DNA of 64,000 bases from contig CAZWDO010000012.1 of assembly GCA_964632485.1 (NCBI GenBank), forward strand, positions 11,568 through 75,567, in the 5' to 3' direction. The notes beneath the pieces are model-generated. The model was not told the origin of the DNA and did no database searches. It was given only the letters and a program-made list of their open reading frames with translations. Every line of letters starts with the position of its first letter. The stretch's first letter is position 1. Source of the stretch: CAZWDO01 sp964632485 [NCBI: uncultured bacterium] (GTDB taxonomy: Bacteria; JAGOEH01). Position numbers and translations under genes: made by a program. This document shows, in pieces, positions 26,117-35,148 of the stretch.

Positions 26117-27337
26117 CTAAATTGCGACCCAATGTCTAAAATCCTGTCCACTGGGATTTTGAAAAATCAGTAAATCGAAGGACGGAACAACTGCAATTAT
26201 ATGATCAAAAATATCTGCTTGGATCTCTTCATACTCGACCCAGTTTGTGGTTGTCGTAAATACATAGATTTCAATTGGAATCCCTCCGGGCCCTGGCTGC
26301 AATTGACGAATCAAAAAGGTAAAATCCTTGCGAATATCTTGACGATGCATAAGATATGCTTTTATATAAGCGCGCAGTGTTCCTAAATTCGTCAGTCGTC
26401 GCCCGTTGATAAGCTGGCTTTCGTCAATCTGATTATGTTGATTGTGGGTTTTAATTTCCTTTATTTTCTGTTCGATATAATTATGGATCAATTGATATTT
26501 TTTGAATCGTTCCAACATTTCAAGATTGCAGAAATGAACGCTATTTTGATCAATATAGATGGAACGTTTGATTCGCCGGCCTCCGGAAAGCGTCATCCCC
26601 CGCCAATTTTTAAAGGAGTCTTCTATCAATTTATAGGTCGGTATAACACTGATCGTTTTATCCCAATTTTGGATTTTTATAGTGTGCAACGAAATATCGA
26701 TAACATCGCCATCCGTACCAAATTTTGGCGCTTCGATCCAATCCCCGATTTTTATTAAATCGTAGGATGAAATTTGAATGCTGGCCACAAAGGACATGAT
26801 AGTATCTTTAAAAATTAATAAAATTACAGCAGTTAAAGCGCCAATGCCCCCAAGTAAAGACCAGGGGGATTCGCCCAATAAAATGGCGATTATAATAATG
26901 CTGTTTATAACGTACACTAAGATCATGGCTATCTGAATATAGCTTTTGATGGGATGATGTTTATATTTTTCTGAACGCATTAACACGTCAGTCACACCTG
27001 AGAGAAAAGCTCCCAATAATAATGTCAAAACCAGGAGAAGTGATGCGTAAACCATGCGATCAATTACTTTTTGAAACTCGGGAATCGTAAATGATAAAAA
27101 ACGCACGACCAGTATGGGGGCAAAGTAGTTGCATCGCCGCAGAAAACGTGAATTGAGTAAAAAATCATCCAACTGAGTCGATGTCTTTATAATAATCTTT
27201 TTGATCGTGCGAATGATAATCTTTTTAGCTACCCAATAGCTGATACTAGCCGCTATGCAAATCAATGTCAGTTTTAAAGCCTGCCATAGGAGTGGGTGAC
27301 TTTTAGTATAAGTGACCAAATTCATTAAAGTATCCAT
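26117..27337 (-). CDS. ybdG: YbdG-type mechanosensitive channel (MscS superfamily)
   Basis: The 406-residue protein closely follows E. coli YbdG (MscM-type) in layout. It has four or five N-terminal membrane segments with the pore helix GGIGALTAVILLIFKD, and the MscS beta domain DLIKIGDWIEAPKFGTDGDVIDI. Two YbdG-specific blocks are SGGRRIKRSIYID and IEIYVFTTTTNWVEYEEIQADIFDHI. It should open under membrane tension and release solutes during hypo-osmotic shock. AAGGA precedes the ATG at 27337. It is the only gene of its unit; the efflux gene downstream has its own promoter. Confidence 0.93.
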   Translation of the reverse strand: MDTLMNLVTYTKSHPLLWQALKLTLICIAASISYWVAKKIIIRTIKKIIIKTSTQLDDFLLNSRFLRRCNYFAPILVVRFLSFTIPEFQKVIDRMVYASLLLVLTLLLGAFLSGVTDVLMRSEKYKHHPIKSYIQIAMILVYVINSIIIIAILLGESPWSLLGGIGALTAVILLIFKDTIMSFVASIQISSYDLIKIGDWIEAPKFGTDGDVIDISLHTIKIQNWDKTISVIPTYKLIEDSFKNWRGMTLSGGRRIKRSIYIDQNSVHFCNLEMLERFKKYQLIHNYIEQKIKEIKTHNQHNQIDESQLINGRRLTNLGTLRAYIKAYLMHRQDIRKDFTFLIRQLQPGPGGIPIEIYVFTTTTNWVEYEEIQADIFDHIIAVVPSFDLLIFQNPSGQDFRHWVAI

Positions 27338-28041
27338 GCTTTCTATCCTTTTTTATAGTAGTGGTTTTAATATTGATTTCTTGGCAAATCTACGTTAATA
27401 CATTCGAGGGCTTATGATATTAGAATGTTTCAAATAGCTGGGCTGAACTTGCCGAATGCTGTTTTATAAGAGCGCGAGATGAGGCTCCCCTTGCATTGGG
27501 ATGCGTATCCGACCACGTGGATATTTGTACCGCCGGTTTCGCAATATCATTTTAAAAATCGGATCATTACCTGAAAATTTCAACTTATATATACAAAAAA
27601 TAGCTGTAATGTCAAGTGAAAAAAGTTATAGCTTAAAAAATGCGGTTACTGGGTATTATCGATATAAATTTCGTAGCATTTTTGAACGTTTTCAGAGAGT
27701 GTATTTGCTCTGATTCCAATTCTTAGCGTTGATTTTTGGGATATCAATACATCCCCGGGTAGTTTTGATTTTTTAGCATATTGTTTAAAATAATCGCAAA
27801 TTTTCAAAAAGGAGGAGTCTTTTTTATAAACAAATTGGAACTGATGGCGTCTAAGTATTAAAAGATTTTTGAGGTAATTCAGAGGCTGAGTCCATTTTTT
27901 TTTTAAAACGGATACAGAGATTAACTATTTAAATCGTGGAATTGCTTAAAAATGATTTCAAACACTGTTTTATATCAAGGTTAAATTTAAGATGGGAATT
28001 TTTTTGAATCAATACTGTCCAATTTTGAGAGGAGAATTTTA
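27338..28041. other. 704-bp gap without a recognisable gene
   Basis: This AT-rich stretch separates the divergent channel and outer-membrane barrel genes. No tRNA fold, insertion sequence end, repeat array or family-matching frame is visible. An orphan Shine-Dalgarno-like AAAAAGGAGGAG lies at 27806-27817 with no ATG or GTG at normal spacing. GAGAGGAG at 28027-28034 is the ribosome-binding site of the barrel gene. Both genes' promoters are expected here, but I could not place a confident pair. Confidence 0.5.
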
Positions 28042-30855
28042 ATGAAGTTCTGTTTGAGTTTTGGAGTAATTTTGTGCCTGGGGTGGATGCCACTCATTGC
28101 CCAGGAGTTTCAAATTAGTGGGCGTTTAATTGATGTAGCTGATTCGACTCCCTTAATTGGAGCAAATATCATCCTTAAAAATGAGCAGGACACAACGCGC
28201 TATCGCGGAACAAGTTCAGATGAACTGGGTGAATTTAAATTTGAGCAACTTTCCTATGGTACTTATGGGATTCATGTGCAGTTTATGGGTTATAAATCTT
28301 TGCGAATGAAAGTAGTAACGGATCGCCAGGTTAAACGATTGGGAATGATAGTCATGGAAGTGGATACGCTGGGTGTCGGTATAGTGAAAGTTGATGGACA
28401 GATGATCCATGTCGAACAAAAAGGCGATACTACTCAATATAATGCAGAAGCGTATAAAACTAATCCGGATGCAACCGCCGCTGATCTGGTGGTCAAAATG
28501 CCGGGAGTTTCCATCGAAAATGGGAAGGTAAATGCCCAGGGCGAAGAGGTTAAACGCGTGACGGTTGATGGCAAACCATTTTTTGAGCAGGATCCTCAAA
28601 TGGCATTGAAAGTATTCCCCGCCGAGGTTATTTCCCAAATTCAGGTTTTTGACAAATTGAGTGATCAGTCCCAGTTTACTGGTTACGATGATGGCCAGGG
28701 GGTAAAAGCCATGAATATCGTCACACGGCCGGGACGCAATATCGGGCAGTTCGGCAAAATTTATGGCGGATATGGGCAAAATGATTTTTATCAATTGGGC
28801 GGGAGTATCAATTTATTTCAAGGGAAACAGCGGATTTCATTGATTGGGATGTCGAATAATATTAATCAGCAAAATTTTGCCATTGATGATCTGCTGGGAG
28901 TCCTTGGCGGATCATCTTCGATAGGCAGGGGATTTCCCGGTTCGCGCGGGGGGCGCGGTTCTCGTCCGGGAGGGGGACATTCTTCTGTTGGTGAACCCTC
29001 GGATTTCATGGTCGGGCAACAAGCCGGAATATCCAAAACTCACGCAATCGGATTGAATTATACTAATTCATTTAAAGATAAATTGGAAATTGCCGGTAGC
29101 TATTTTTTTAATATATCTAATACGGATAATACCAGTTATCTTTGGCGCGAGTATTTCACTGGTGAAACCGATGCCCAGTATTATGAAGAAAATGGAGATA
29201 CTCACTACGAAAATTATAATCATCGATTCAATATGAAACTGGAATGGAAAATTGATAGCAGCCAGTCCTTTATTCTTAGCCCCCAATTGAATTTGCAGGA
29301 CAATACGAGTAAGAATCTATATTTTGGAACGAATTTTAGCCAATTCAACGAAACAATCAGTTCCTCAGATAACCGTTACAAATCCGACGGGTTAGCTTAT
29401 AATTTGAGCGGATCGCTGCTTTATCGTCGGAAATTTAACAAACGCGGCAGAACGATCTCTCTGAATATCAAGAACCAATTGAATCGGCAGGATAATGATA
29501 ATTATCTTAACTCGGCTAATCTTTATTTTATTGATAATCAATCTAATGTCTTACTCGATCAATTGGGAAATTCTCTTAAAAATGAACGGCAATATGACGC
29601 TGATCTTGTTTATACCGAACCTTTAGGAAAAACTGGGCAATTGCGAATCAATTATCGCCCTTCATTGCAAAATGGTGATATTGAAAAATTTACGTTTTAT
29701 TATGATTCTGTGTATCATAATTATCAAATTATCGATACGATTTTAAGCAATACCTATGAATCGAATTTAGCCGCTCATTATGGAGGGATTAATATGCGGC
29801 AAAATATTGGCAATTTGAATATGTCGGTGGAGTTGGGATTTCAGCAAACTCAATTGAAGGGAGAAGAAACCTTTCCTGAAGTCTTGAAAATCCGGAAAGA
29901 TTTTCAGGATTGGCTACCTGGGGCCATGCTCCAATACAAAGGCGCCGGCAATTTTCAAGCCCGTATGTTTTACCGTACTTCTACGTATTCGCCATCGGTG
30001 TCTCAATTGCAAAAGGTTATCGATAATTCTAATCCACTTCTGCTCACCAGCGGGAACCCAAATTTGAAGCAAGAATTCCGCCATTCGCTGATGACTCGGC
30101 TCTCTTTCAATACTTCAGATCGTACCCAATATCTTTATCTGTTTATTTATGCAGGAATGACGAAAAATTATATTGCCAATTCCTCATGGATGGCATCTCG
30201 TGATACAGTTTTGAATGATGGCACGATTTTATTCGCAGGGAGCCAGCTCAGTGAGCCTCTAAATCTGTCAGGATATCGCATGCTTCGCACATTTATCAGC
30301 TACGGACGTCCGCTGAATTTTCTTAAAACAACCCTGAATCTGACCCAGGGGCTTTCGTTGCAGCGCTCCCCGGGTTATACGAATAGTATAGAGAATAACA
30401 CTGATACTTATACTTATACAATCGGAACCGGATTGAACAGTAACTTCAGCGAACGAATCGATTTTTCACTGAATTATAACGGAAATTTTAGTTGGGCGCG
30501 GAATGACCGTTTTTCCTCTAAAAATACTCATTATTACTCACATTCTTTGGGAATTAAAACTAATATTATCGTTGGTAATGGGTGGGTTTTTCGCACTGAT
30601 TTGGCGCAATCTTACTATTCCGGTTTATCGGACGTGTATAATAAAGCGTATTATTTATTTAATTTGGGTTTCGGAAAGAAATTTTTCAAGAAGCAGAATC
30701 TGGAACTTTCTCTGATGGTGTTTGATCTGTTTGGTCAAAATAGCAGTATTTCCAGAATAACTGGCAGCAATTATTATGAAGATACGGAAAACAAAGTCAT
30801 GGAGCGCTATGTAATGGTGATGCTGACCTGGCAATTGCGGAATTTTTATCGTTAA
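28042..30855 (+). CDS. TonB-dependent-receptor-like outer membrane beta-barrel protein
   Basis: The 937-residue protein has a signal peptide (about 1-20) and a carboxypeptidase regulatory-like domain (about 22-105, SGRLIDVADSTPLIGANI). A plug-like domain follows (about 130-225, TAADLVVKMPGVSIENGKV and KRVTVDGKPFF). The rest is a long aromatic-rich beta-barrel typical of the outer membrane protein beta-barrel family of FCB bacteria. A Gly/Arg/Ser-rich loop occurs near residues 292-318. Some homologues import substrates with TonB, but others lack a clear TonB box, and I do not see one. No SusD partner is adjacent, which argues against a classic glycan-import pair. Confidence 0.88.
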   Translation: MKFCLSFGVILCLGWMPLIAQEFQISGRLIDVADSTPLIGANIILKNEQDTTRYRGTSSDELGEFKFEQLSYGTYGIHVQFMGYKSLRMKVVTDRQVKRLGMIVMEVDTLGVGIVKVDGQMIHVEQKGDTTQYNAEAYKTNPDATAADLVVKMPGVSIENGKVNAQGEEVKRVTVDGKPFFEQDPQMALKVFPAEVISQIQVFDKLSDQSQFTGYDDGQGVKAMNIVTRPGRNIGQFGKIYGGYGQNDFYQLGGSINLFQGKQRISLIGMSNNINQQNFAIDDLLGVLGGSSSIGRGFPGSRGGRGSRPGGGHSSVGEPSDFMVGQQAGISKTHAIGLNYTNSFKDKLEIAGSYFFNISNTDNTSYLWREYFTGETDAQYYEENGDTHYENYNHRFNMKLEWKIDSSQSFILSPQLNLQDNTSKNLYFGTNFSQFNETISSSDNRYKSDGLAYNLSGSLLYRRKFNKRGRTISLNIKNQLNRQDNDNYLNSANLYFIDNQSNVLLDQLGNSLKNERQYDADLVYTEPLGKTGQLRINYRPSLQNGDIEKFTFYYDSVYHNYQIIDTILSNTYESNLAAHYGGINMRQNIGNLNMSVELGFQQTQLKGEETFPEVLKIRKDFQDWLPGAMLQYKGAGNFQARMFYRTSTYSPSVSQLQKVIDNSNPLLLTSGNPNLKQEFRHSLMTRLSFNTSDRTQYLYLFIYAGMTKNYIANSSWMASRDTVLNDGTILFAGSQLSEPLNLSGYRMLRTFISYGRPLNFLKTTLNLTQGLSLQRSPGYTNSIENNTDTYTYTIGTGLNSNFSERIDFSLNYNGNFSWARNDRFSSKNTHYYSHSLGIKTNIIVGNGWVFRTDLAQSYYSGLSDVYNKAYYLFNLGFGKKFFKKQNLELSLMVFDLFGQNSSISRITGSNYYEDTENKVMERYVMVMLTWQLRNFYR

Positions 30856-30939
30856 GTCATTGAAGAGCATGTGGTTGGACGAACTGTTCAGATAGAGGGA
30901 TACTACAGGATTAGAAAATTTTTTTTGGGTTGATGGCTT

Positions 30940-31557
30940 TTAGCGGACGCTTTGTCCGATTGCATCCAGCGCGGCCATGATTTGTGGGATGAAATCGGGT
31001 GCGTTAGAATCGTATTGCCAATTAGGCATGACCAATTTGATCTGTTGGGCCGCCAGCTCGTAATTCTGGGTATAGAAATAGGCGGTAGCCAATGCCCAAC
31101 GTATATCATCTACATCGATTTCATCATTATACTCAAAGGCAAAATCGTTCCAGTTGATTTGAGTGGGTTTGAATAGCTGAATAACTTTACTGAAACTGTC
31201 CGCAAACGTAAAGGCTAAGATTGCGCCCGCGTGAATTTCCCGTTTCAGTTCGATTGAGTCAATTGTCATTACAGTGACTAATTGCGCGCTGGAGATGGCC
31301 TTATCCAGGCTGTCTACGGCTAAATAACTCCAGATCAATCCATTATATGCTGGAAAGTATTGAGTATCGATTTGTTTGGCTTCATTGAATTTTTTAATGG
31401 CTCGGCTGTAGCTTTCCCGTTGATAATAACGCCATCCGGAACGTGTTGCGCTACGGGCCGTTGGATTAGCAGGTTTTGTCGGACTTTTAGCGCAATTGAT
31501 CAGCCTGGTTCCGATTAAAGCCGAAATCAGTATCATCAGGAAAACTATTCTTTTCAT
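30940..31557 (-). CDS. TPR-containing lipoprotein
   Basis: The 205-residue protein has a lipoprotein signal peptide with lipobox LINC, giving lipidated Cys22. Tetratricopeptide-like helices follow, including GWRYYQRESYSRAIKKFNEAKQ and YFPAYNGLIWSYLAVDSLDKA. It is probably anchored in the outer or inner membrane facing the periplasm and serves as a protein-binding scaffold. GGGAG precedes the ATG at 31557. It is the last of three minus-strand genes with gaps of 9 and 18 bp, after two T9SS cargo genes, so it may assist their export or surface assembly (inference). Confidence 0.82.
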   Translation of the reverse strand: MKRIVFLMILISALIGTRLINCAKSPTKPANPTARSATRSGWRYYQRESYSRAIKKFNEAKQIDTQYFPAYNGLIWSYLAVDSLDKAISSAQLVTVMTIDSIELKREIHAGAILAFTFADSFSKVIQLFKPTQINWNDFAFEYNDEIDVDDIRWALATAYFYTQNYELAAQQIKLVMPNWQYDSNAPDFIPQIMAALDAIGQSVR

Positions 31558-31575
31558 CTTAAGGATCTCCCTATT

Positions 31576-34500
31576 TTATTTTAAATACAGAATTTTATTG
31601 AAAAGATGTTGTTGCCCGGCTATCAGAATATATACGCCACTGGGCAGCCAATGCTGCGGTTTCCAATGAATCGTATGAGCGCCAGCGTTAAAATAACCGC
31701 TATAAATTTCGCCGATGCGAATCCCGTTGATAGTGAACAGTTCAAAGCTAACCTGGTTTGCCCTGCTTAATTTTAGTTCAATCGTCAGGTGATCTGTAAA
31801 AGGATTGGGAAATGTGGATATTGAACAATCTTGATTGGATAAGATAGGAGTTTCGGATTGGGTTTCTTTTTTAAGCTGATATCGACCGTTTCCGCGCAAC
31901 AGATATTGTTTGAGCCGTTGATGAGTACCCATCCATGTCGGTTTGATTGGCAGGAGTGTCTCGCTGTCGGGTAGAATTGTATAGGCGTCATCGATGGTTA
32001 TCAGAAGTTCAGGAATTTCTGACTGTAATCCATGGAGTTCAATCCATAGCGGATCTTCCGTCATTTTATCATCATCGGCTAAACCGCAGGGACCTTGCAA
32101 ATAACAGGGTGTAGCGTTGTTTTCCACTTGTTTGATAATGCTGTGCGCGAGAAGGGTCCTCGCTGAGTTCTTTTCAGCCATGATAATCAGGGTCTGTTCA
32201 AGAGTTCCCTGGTTTCCCACGCGATCAGCGCCTGTAGCTTTGACTTGAAGAGCTTGCGTTGAGATAGTGTCAAAATTTATGGAGGTGAAATATAGATAAT
32301 AGTTCGCATCGGTTTGTTGGACATCGACTGGAGAACCGTTGATTAAAATAGTGGGATTCTGTTTGAGAGATTCTGTGCTTTGTGTAAAAAGCTTGACGTA
32401 ATGAGGGAAATTAGCGTTTTGCGCTAAATAAAAATGAAACGATGGCGCATGGGTGTCGATATAAAAGAAAAAGCTTTGATTGCAGGATCGGGTAAGGCCT
32501 TCCTGATCACGCGCGATTACCCGCCAATAATAAATGGTATCGGTTATAAAATAGGCGCTGCTGATGGTGATCGTTGTATCGGTTGTCAATGTATCGAAAC
32601 TTGCGTCAAAATAAGGGGTTAAACTGAATTGAAGAGTGTAGGAAACAGCATCGCCGGGATCAGGATCGCTGGTTTTTTTCCATCGAAAAGTAACGGATTG
32701 CTGTTTTAGTACAGAATCGGTGGCCGGAGCAACGAGATCGAAGCCCAGCGGCGATTGATTAACGGCATTGAGATAGAAAAAATTGGGCTGGAGAGCGTAA
32801 GCTATAGCATTTTGCTGGTCATGGACTTGTACGTCCCAGGCGTACAAATGGTTTTCAAGTAACGTGTTTTTGGTAAAGTTATAAAAAGTATCCTGTAATC
32901 CGCCTGCCGAATCCAGAATAATGCTATTTGTGGAATCCTTTAAATACCAGGTGTAAAGAAGTTGATCATCGGGGTCGCTATCGACGGCTTTATCCCAACT
33001 AAATGTCGGATGAGCATTTGTAACAGCGCTGTAAGTAACGGGAGTAAGAAGTTGAAATGTTTGGGGTGAGTTGTTCCCTAAATTTTTATAAAAGTACCAG
33101 CCGTTTTGGTTCGCTGTACGTTTTCCGCCGAAACTGTCATACGCTTCGACTGTCCAATAGTTTTTTTGATCTTCCTGCAGGTAGGCGAGTGACATAACGC
33201 TGAATGTGTCGGTAATCCCTTCCATCCAAGTGGACATCAACCCCGAAGAGCGACCCCAGAGAATGCGATATTTGATGGTATCGCCTGGGTCTTCATCTTG
33301 GGCGCGTTGCCAGGAGAAAAAGACCTCACCTTCCCTGTAAGACGTAGCCGAATCAGGACTCAGCAGATTGAATTCCCGGGGGGAGAGATTGAACTGGTCA
33401 AGGAAGAAATAGAGCGGATCGGGTGTTGCATCTGTATAAAGCCCATAACGATCATAGGCTGTAACCGTCAGATAGTAAGTTTGATTGTCCCCAAGTGTCA
33501 AGATCGCCTGAGTGTCAGCGGTGATAATACTATCAACCTCTGTAAAAGGCCACGTCATATCCCAGCGGATACAATATCGAACCGTATCCAGAATATCTAC
33601 ATCAGTGGCATGATGATAGCGAATTGGGATTGAAGTCTGGTTAAAAAACTGGCCATCAGTGGGCGTAAGGATAGTAAATGAGGAGGGAGCCTGGTGATGA
33701 TAATTTAGATAAAAACTATCGATATTGCTGCTGCTTTGCTGTAAGCTGCGATCAATTGCGCTTATTCGCCAATAGTAGGCTTTATCATCAGCTAACAAGG
33801 TGGTTATTTGGAAAAATGTATCCGAGGTGAGTTGATATTGATACCCCCCCTCCAAACTAATGGCATCGGAAATTGTCAATTGATAGATGATAGAATCCAA
33901 TGGATCCGGGTCCCATGACCGATGCCAGCTAAAGGTGGGAAAACTATCTTCCACTAATGCTGCATAGCGCGGGGCAATGCTGGTGGGCGTGGTTGGCGCT
34001 GAGGCAATCTGGTCCAGATAAAAACTGCGCCATTGATCACAAAGCCGTGTCATCCCTTCTGGATCCTGCGCGGTTATCCGCCAAAAAAAAAGCTGATTTT
34101 CGTAAGCTGGCGGTGTATAACTGTAATACAGGAGATTGGTCGTATCTTTTTTCAGTAGATTGGTAAAGAACGAATCAATAGCGACTTCAAAAATGTATTG
34201 GATCAATTGGCCGTCGGGGTCCATTGAAGCTGACCAACTAAATAACTGTCCAGCGCTGCCCAGGGGTAACGTGATCCGATATCGATCGGTGGGGCTGTTG
34301 AGCTGAAATGCCGTAGGTTGATTGTCCATGCCGAAAGCGCGGACGCTTTGAGTGTTCCCGGATTCCGCCCAATTATGATATGCCTTTACCTGGTATTCGT
34401 ACCACAGTGTGTCATTATAATGACTGACTTGTACACTATCAGTAATTGTTGTTGTTGTCGCCGAGACCTGTTTGATCAGATTAAATGCATCTGCTCCGGG

Positions 34501-35139
34501 GCTTTTGCGGTAGATGCGATAACCCTGAATAAAACCTGAGGGATTATTGCCATGCTGCCATTGCAAGCGCACGATACCGCCATTGTCGCGAGGAGCATCA
34601 AGTACAGTCAACTGGCTGGGCCCGGTTGGAGCAATTGGATAAATAAAGGGGGCTGAGGTTTCAAAATAATAGGTATGGCCGTTCCTTAAAGAATAGGAGG
34701 AAATGCGGGGGACTACTTCCCCGAATGATACTGTGTCCCGAGGGGTTGTCTTACCGGTTATCCGTATCTGTATCAAACAGAGTGTATCGGAACGGGGAGT
34801 TGTTGCGCTTAATGAACCTTCAGCATAGGCCAGCATACCCTCTTCCAGAATTTGATTACTCAAAATGACGCCATTGTTAAAGTAGTTCCATGGCAAAAAA
34901 GGCTGAATACCTGTTTCCGGGTATTGATCGATAATTTCTACTAATTGAGAATTGTACTCAAAGTAGCATCCAATCCCGTTTAGATTGCTACTATCCATAT
35001 CGACTACAATCGCCAATGTGTAGAGCGAATCCTCATGAGCAGCCCAATTCTCCATGGGTGGCTGAATACTGATTTCGTTCGCCTGAAAACGGCTGAGCAG
35101 GAAGAGGATGAAGATAATCCATAGTCTTATATATCGCAT
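31576..35139 (-). CDS. Secreted multi-domain protein: cohesin-like domain, FN3 repeats, T9SS sorting domain
   Basis: The 1187-residue protein has a signal peptide (1-20). A cohesin-like beta domain follows (about 22-165), with GIQPF...NYFNNGVILSN at 77-95. A fibronectin III domain spans about 170-275. Six ~110-residue FN3-like repeats then run to about 935; most have a core FxWxxAxDxDPGDxIxY and an ending YYWxVxAxDxxG...FYLN. A bacterial Ig-like segment and a T9SS type A domain (STFPNPFTDHLTIEL, terminal KILYLK) complete it. No enzymatic motif was seen. It is probably a long stalk-like surface protein. AAGGAG precedes the ATG. Confidence 0.85.
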   Translation of the reverse strand: MRYIRLWIIFILFLLSRFQANEISIQPPMENWAAHEDSLYTLAIVVDMDSSNLNGIGCYFEYNSQLVEIIDQYPETGIQPFLPWNYFNNGVILSNQILEEGMLAYAEGSLSATTPRSDTLCLIQIRITGKTTPRDTVSFGEVVPRISSYSLRNGHTYYFETSAPFIYPIAPTGPSQLTVLDAPRDNGGIVRLQWQHGNNPSGFIQGYRIYRKSPGADAFNLIKQVSATTTTITDSVQVSHYNDTLWYEYQVKAYHNWAESGNTQSVRAFGMDNQPTAFQLNSPTDRYRITLPLGSAGQLFSWSASMDPDGQLIQYIFEVAIDSFFTNLLKKDTTNLLYYSYTPPAYENQLFFWRITAQDPEGMTRLCDQWRSFYLDQIASAPTTPTSIAPRYAALVEDSFPTFSWHRSWDPDPLDSIIYQLTISDAISLEGGYQYQLTSDTFFQITTLLADDKAYYWRISAIDRSLQQSSSNIDSFYLNYHHQAPSSFTILTPTDGQFFNQTSIPIRYHHATDVDILDTVRYCIRWDMTWPFTEVDSIITADTQAILTLGDNQTYYLTVTAYDRYGLYTDATPDPLYFFLDQFNLSPREFNLLSPDSATSYREGEVFFSWQRAQDEDPGDTIKYRILWGRSSGLMSTWMEGITDTFSVMSLAYLQEDQKNYWTVEAYDSFGGKRTANQNGWYFYKNLGNNSPQTFQLLTPVTYSAVTNAHPTFSWDKAVDSDPDDQLLYTWYLKDSTNSIILDSAGGLQDTFYNFTKNTLLENHLYAWDVQVHDQQNAIAYALQPNFFYLNAVNQSPLGFDLVAPATDSVLKQQSVTFRWKKTSDPDPGDAVSYTLQFSLTPYFDASFDTLTTDTTITISSAYFITDTIYYWRVIARDQEGLTRSCNQSFFFYIDTHAPSFHFYLAQNANFPHYVKLFTQSTESLKQNPTILINGSPVDVQQTDANYYLYFTSINFDTISTQALQVKATGADRVGNQGTLEQTLIIMAEKNSARTLLAHSIIKQVENNATPCYLQGPCGLADDDKMTEDPLWIELHGLQSEIPELLITIDDAYTILPDSETLLPIKPTWMGTHQRLKQYLLRGNGRYQLKKETQSETPILSNQDCSISTFPNPFTDHLTIELKLSRANQVSFELFTINGIRIGEIYSGYFNAGAHTIHWKPQHWLPSGVYILIAGQQHLFNKILYLK

Positions 35140-35148
35140 GGGAACTCC

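Noticed and set aside
27501-27713. 70-codon open frame in the 704-bp gap
   Set aside because: There is no ribosome-binding site, the composition is not protein-like, and no homology is recognisable.
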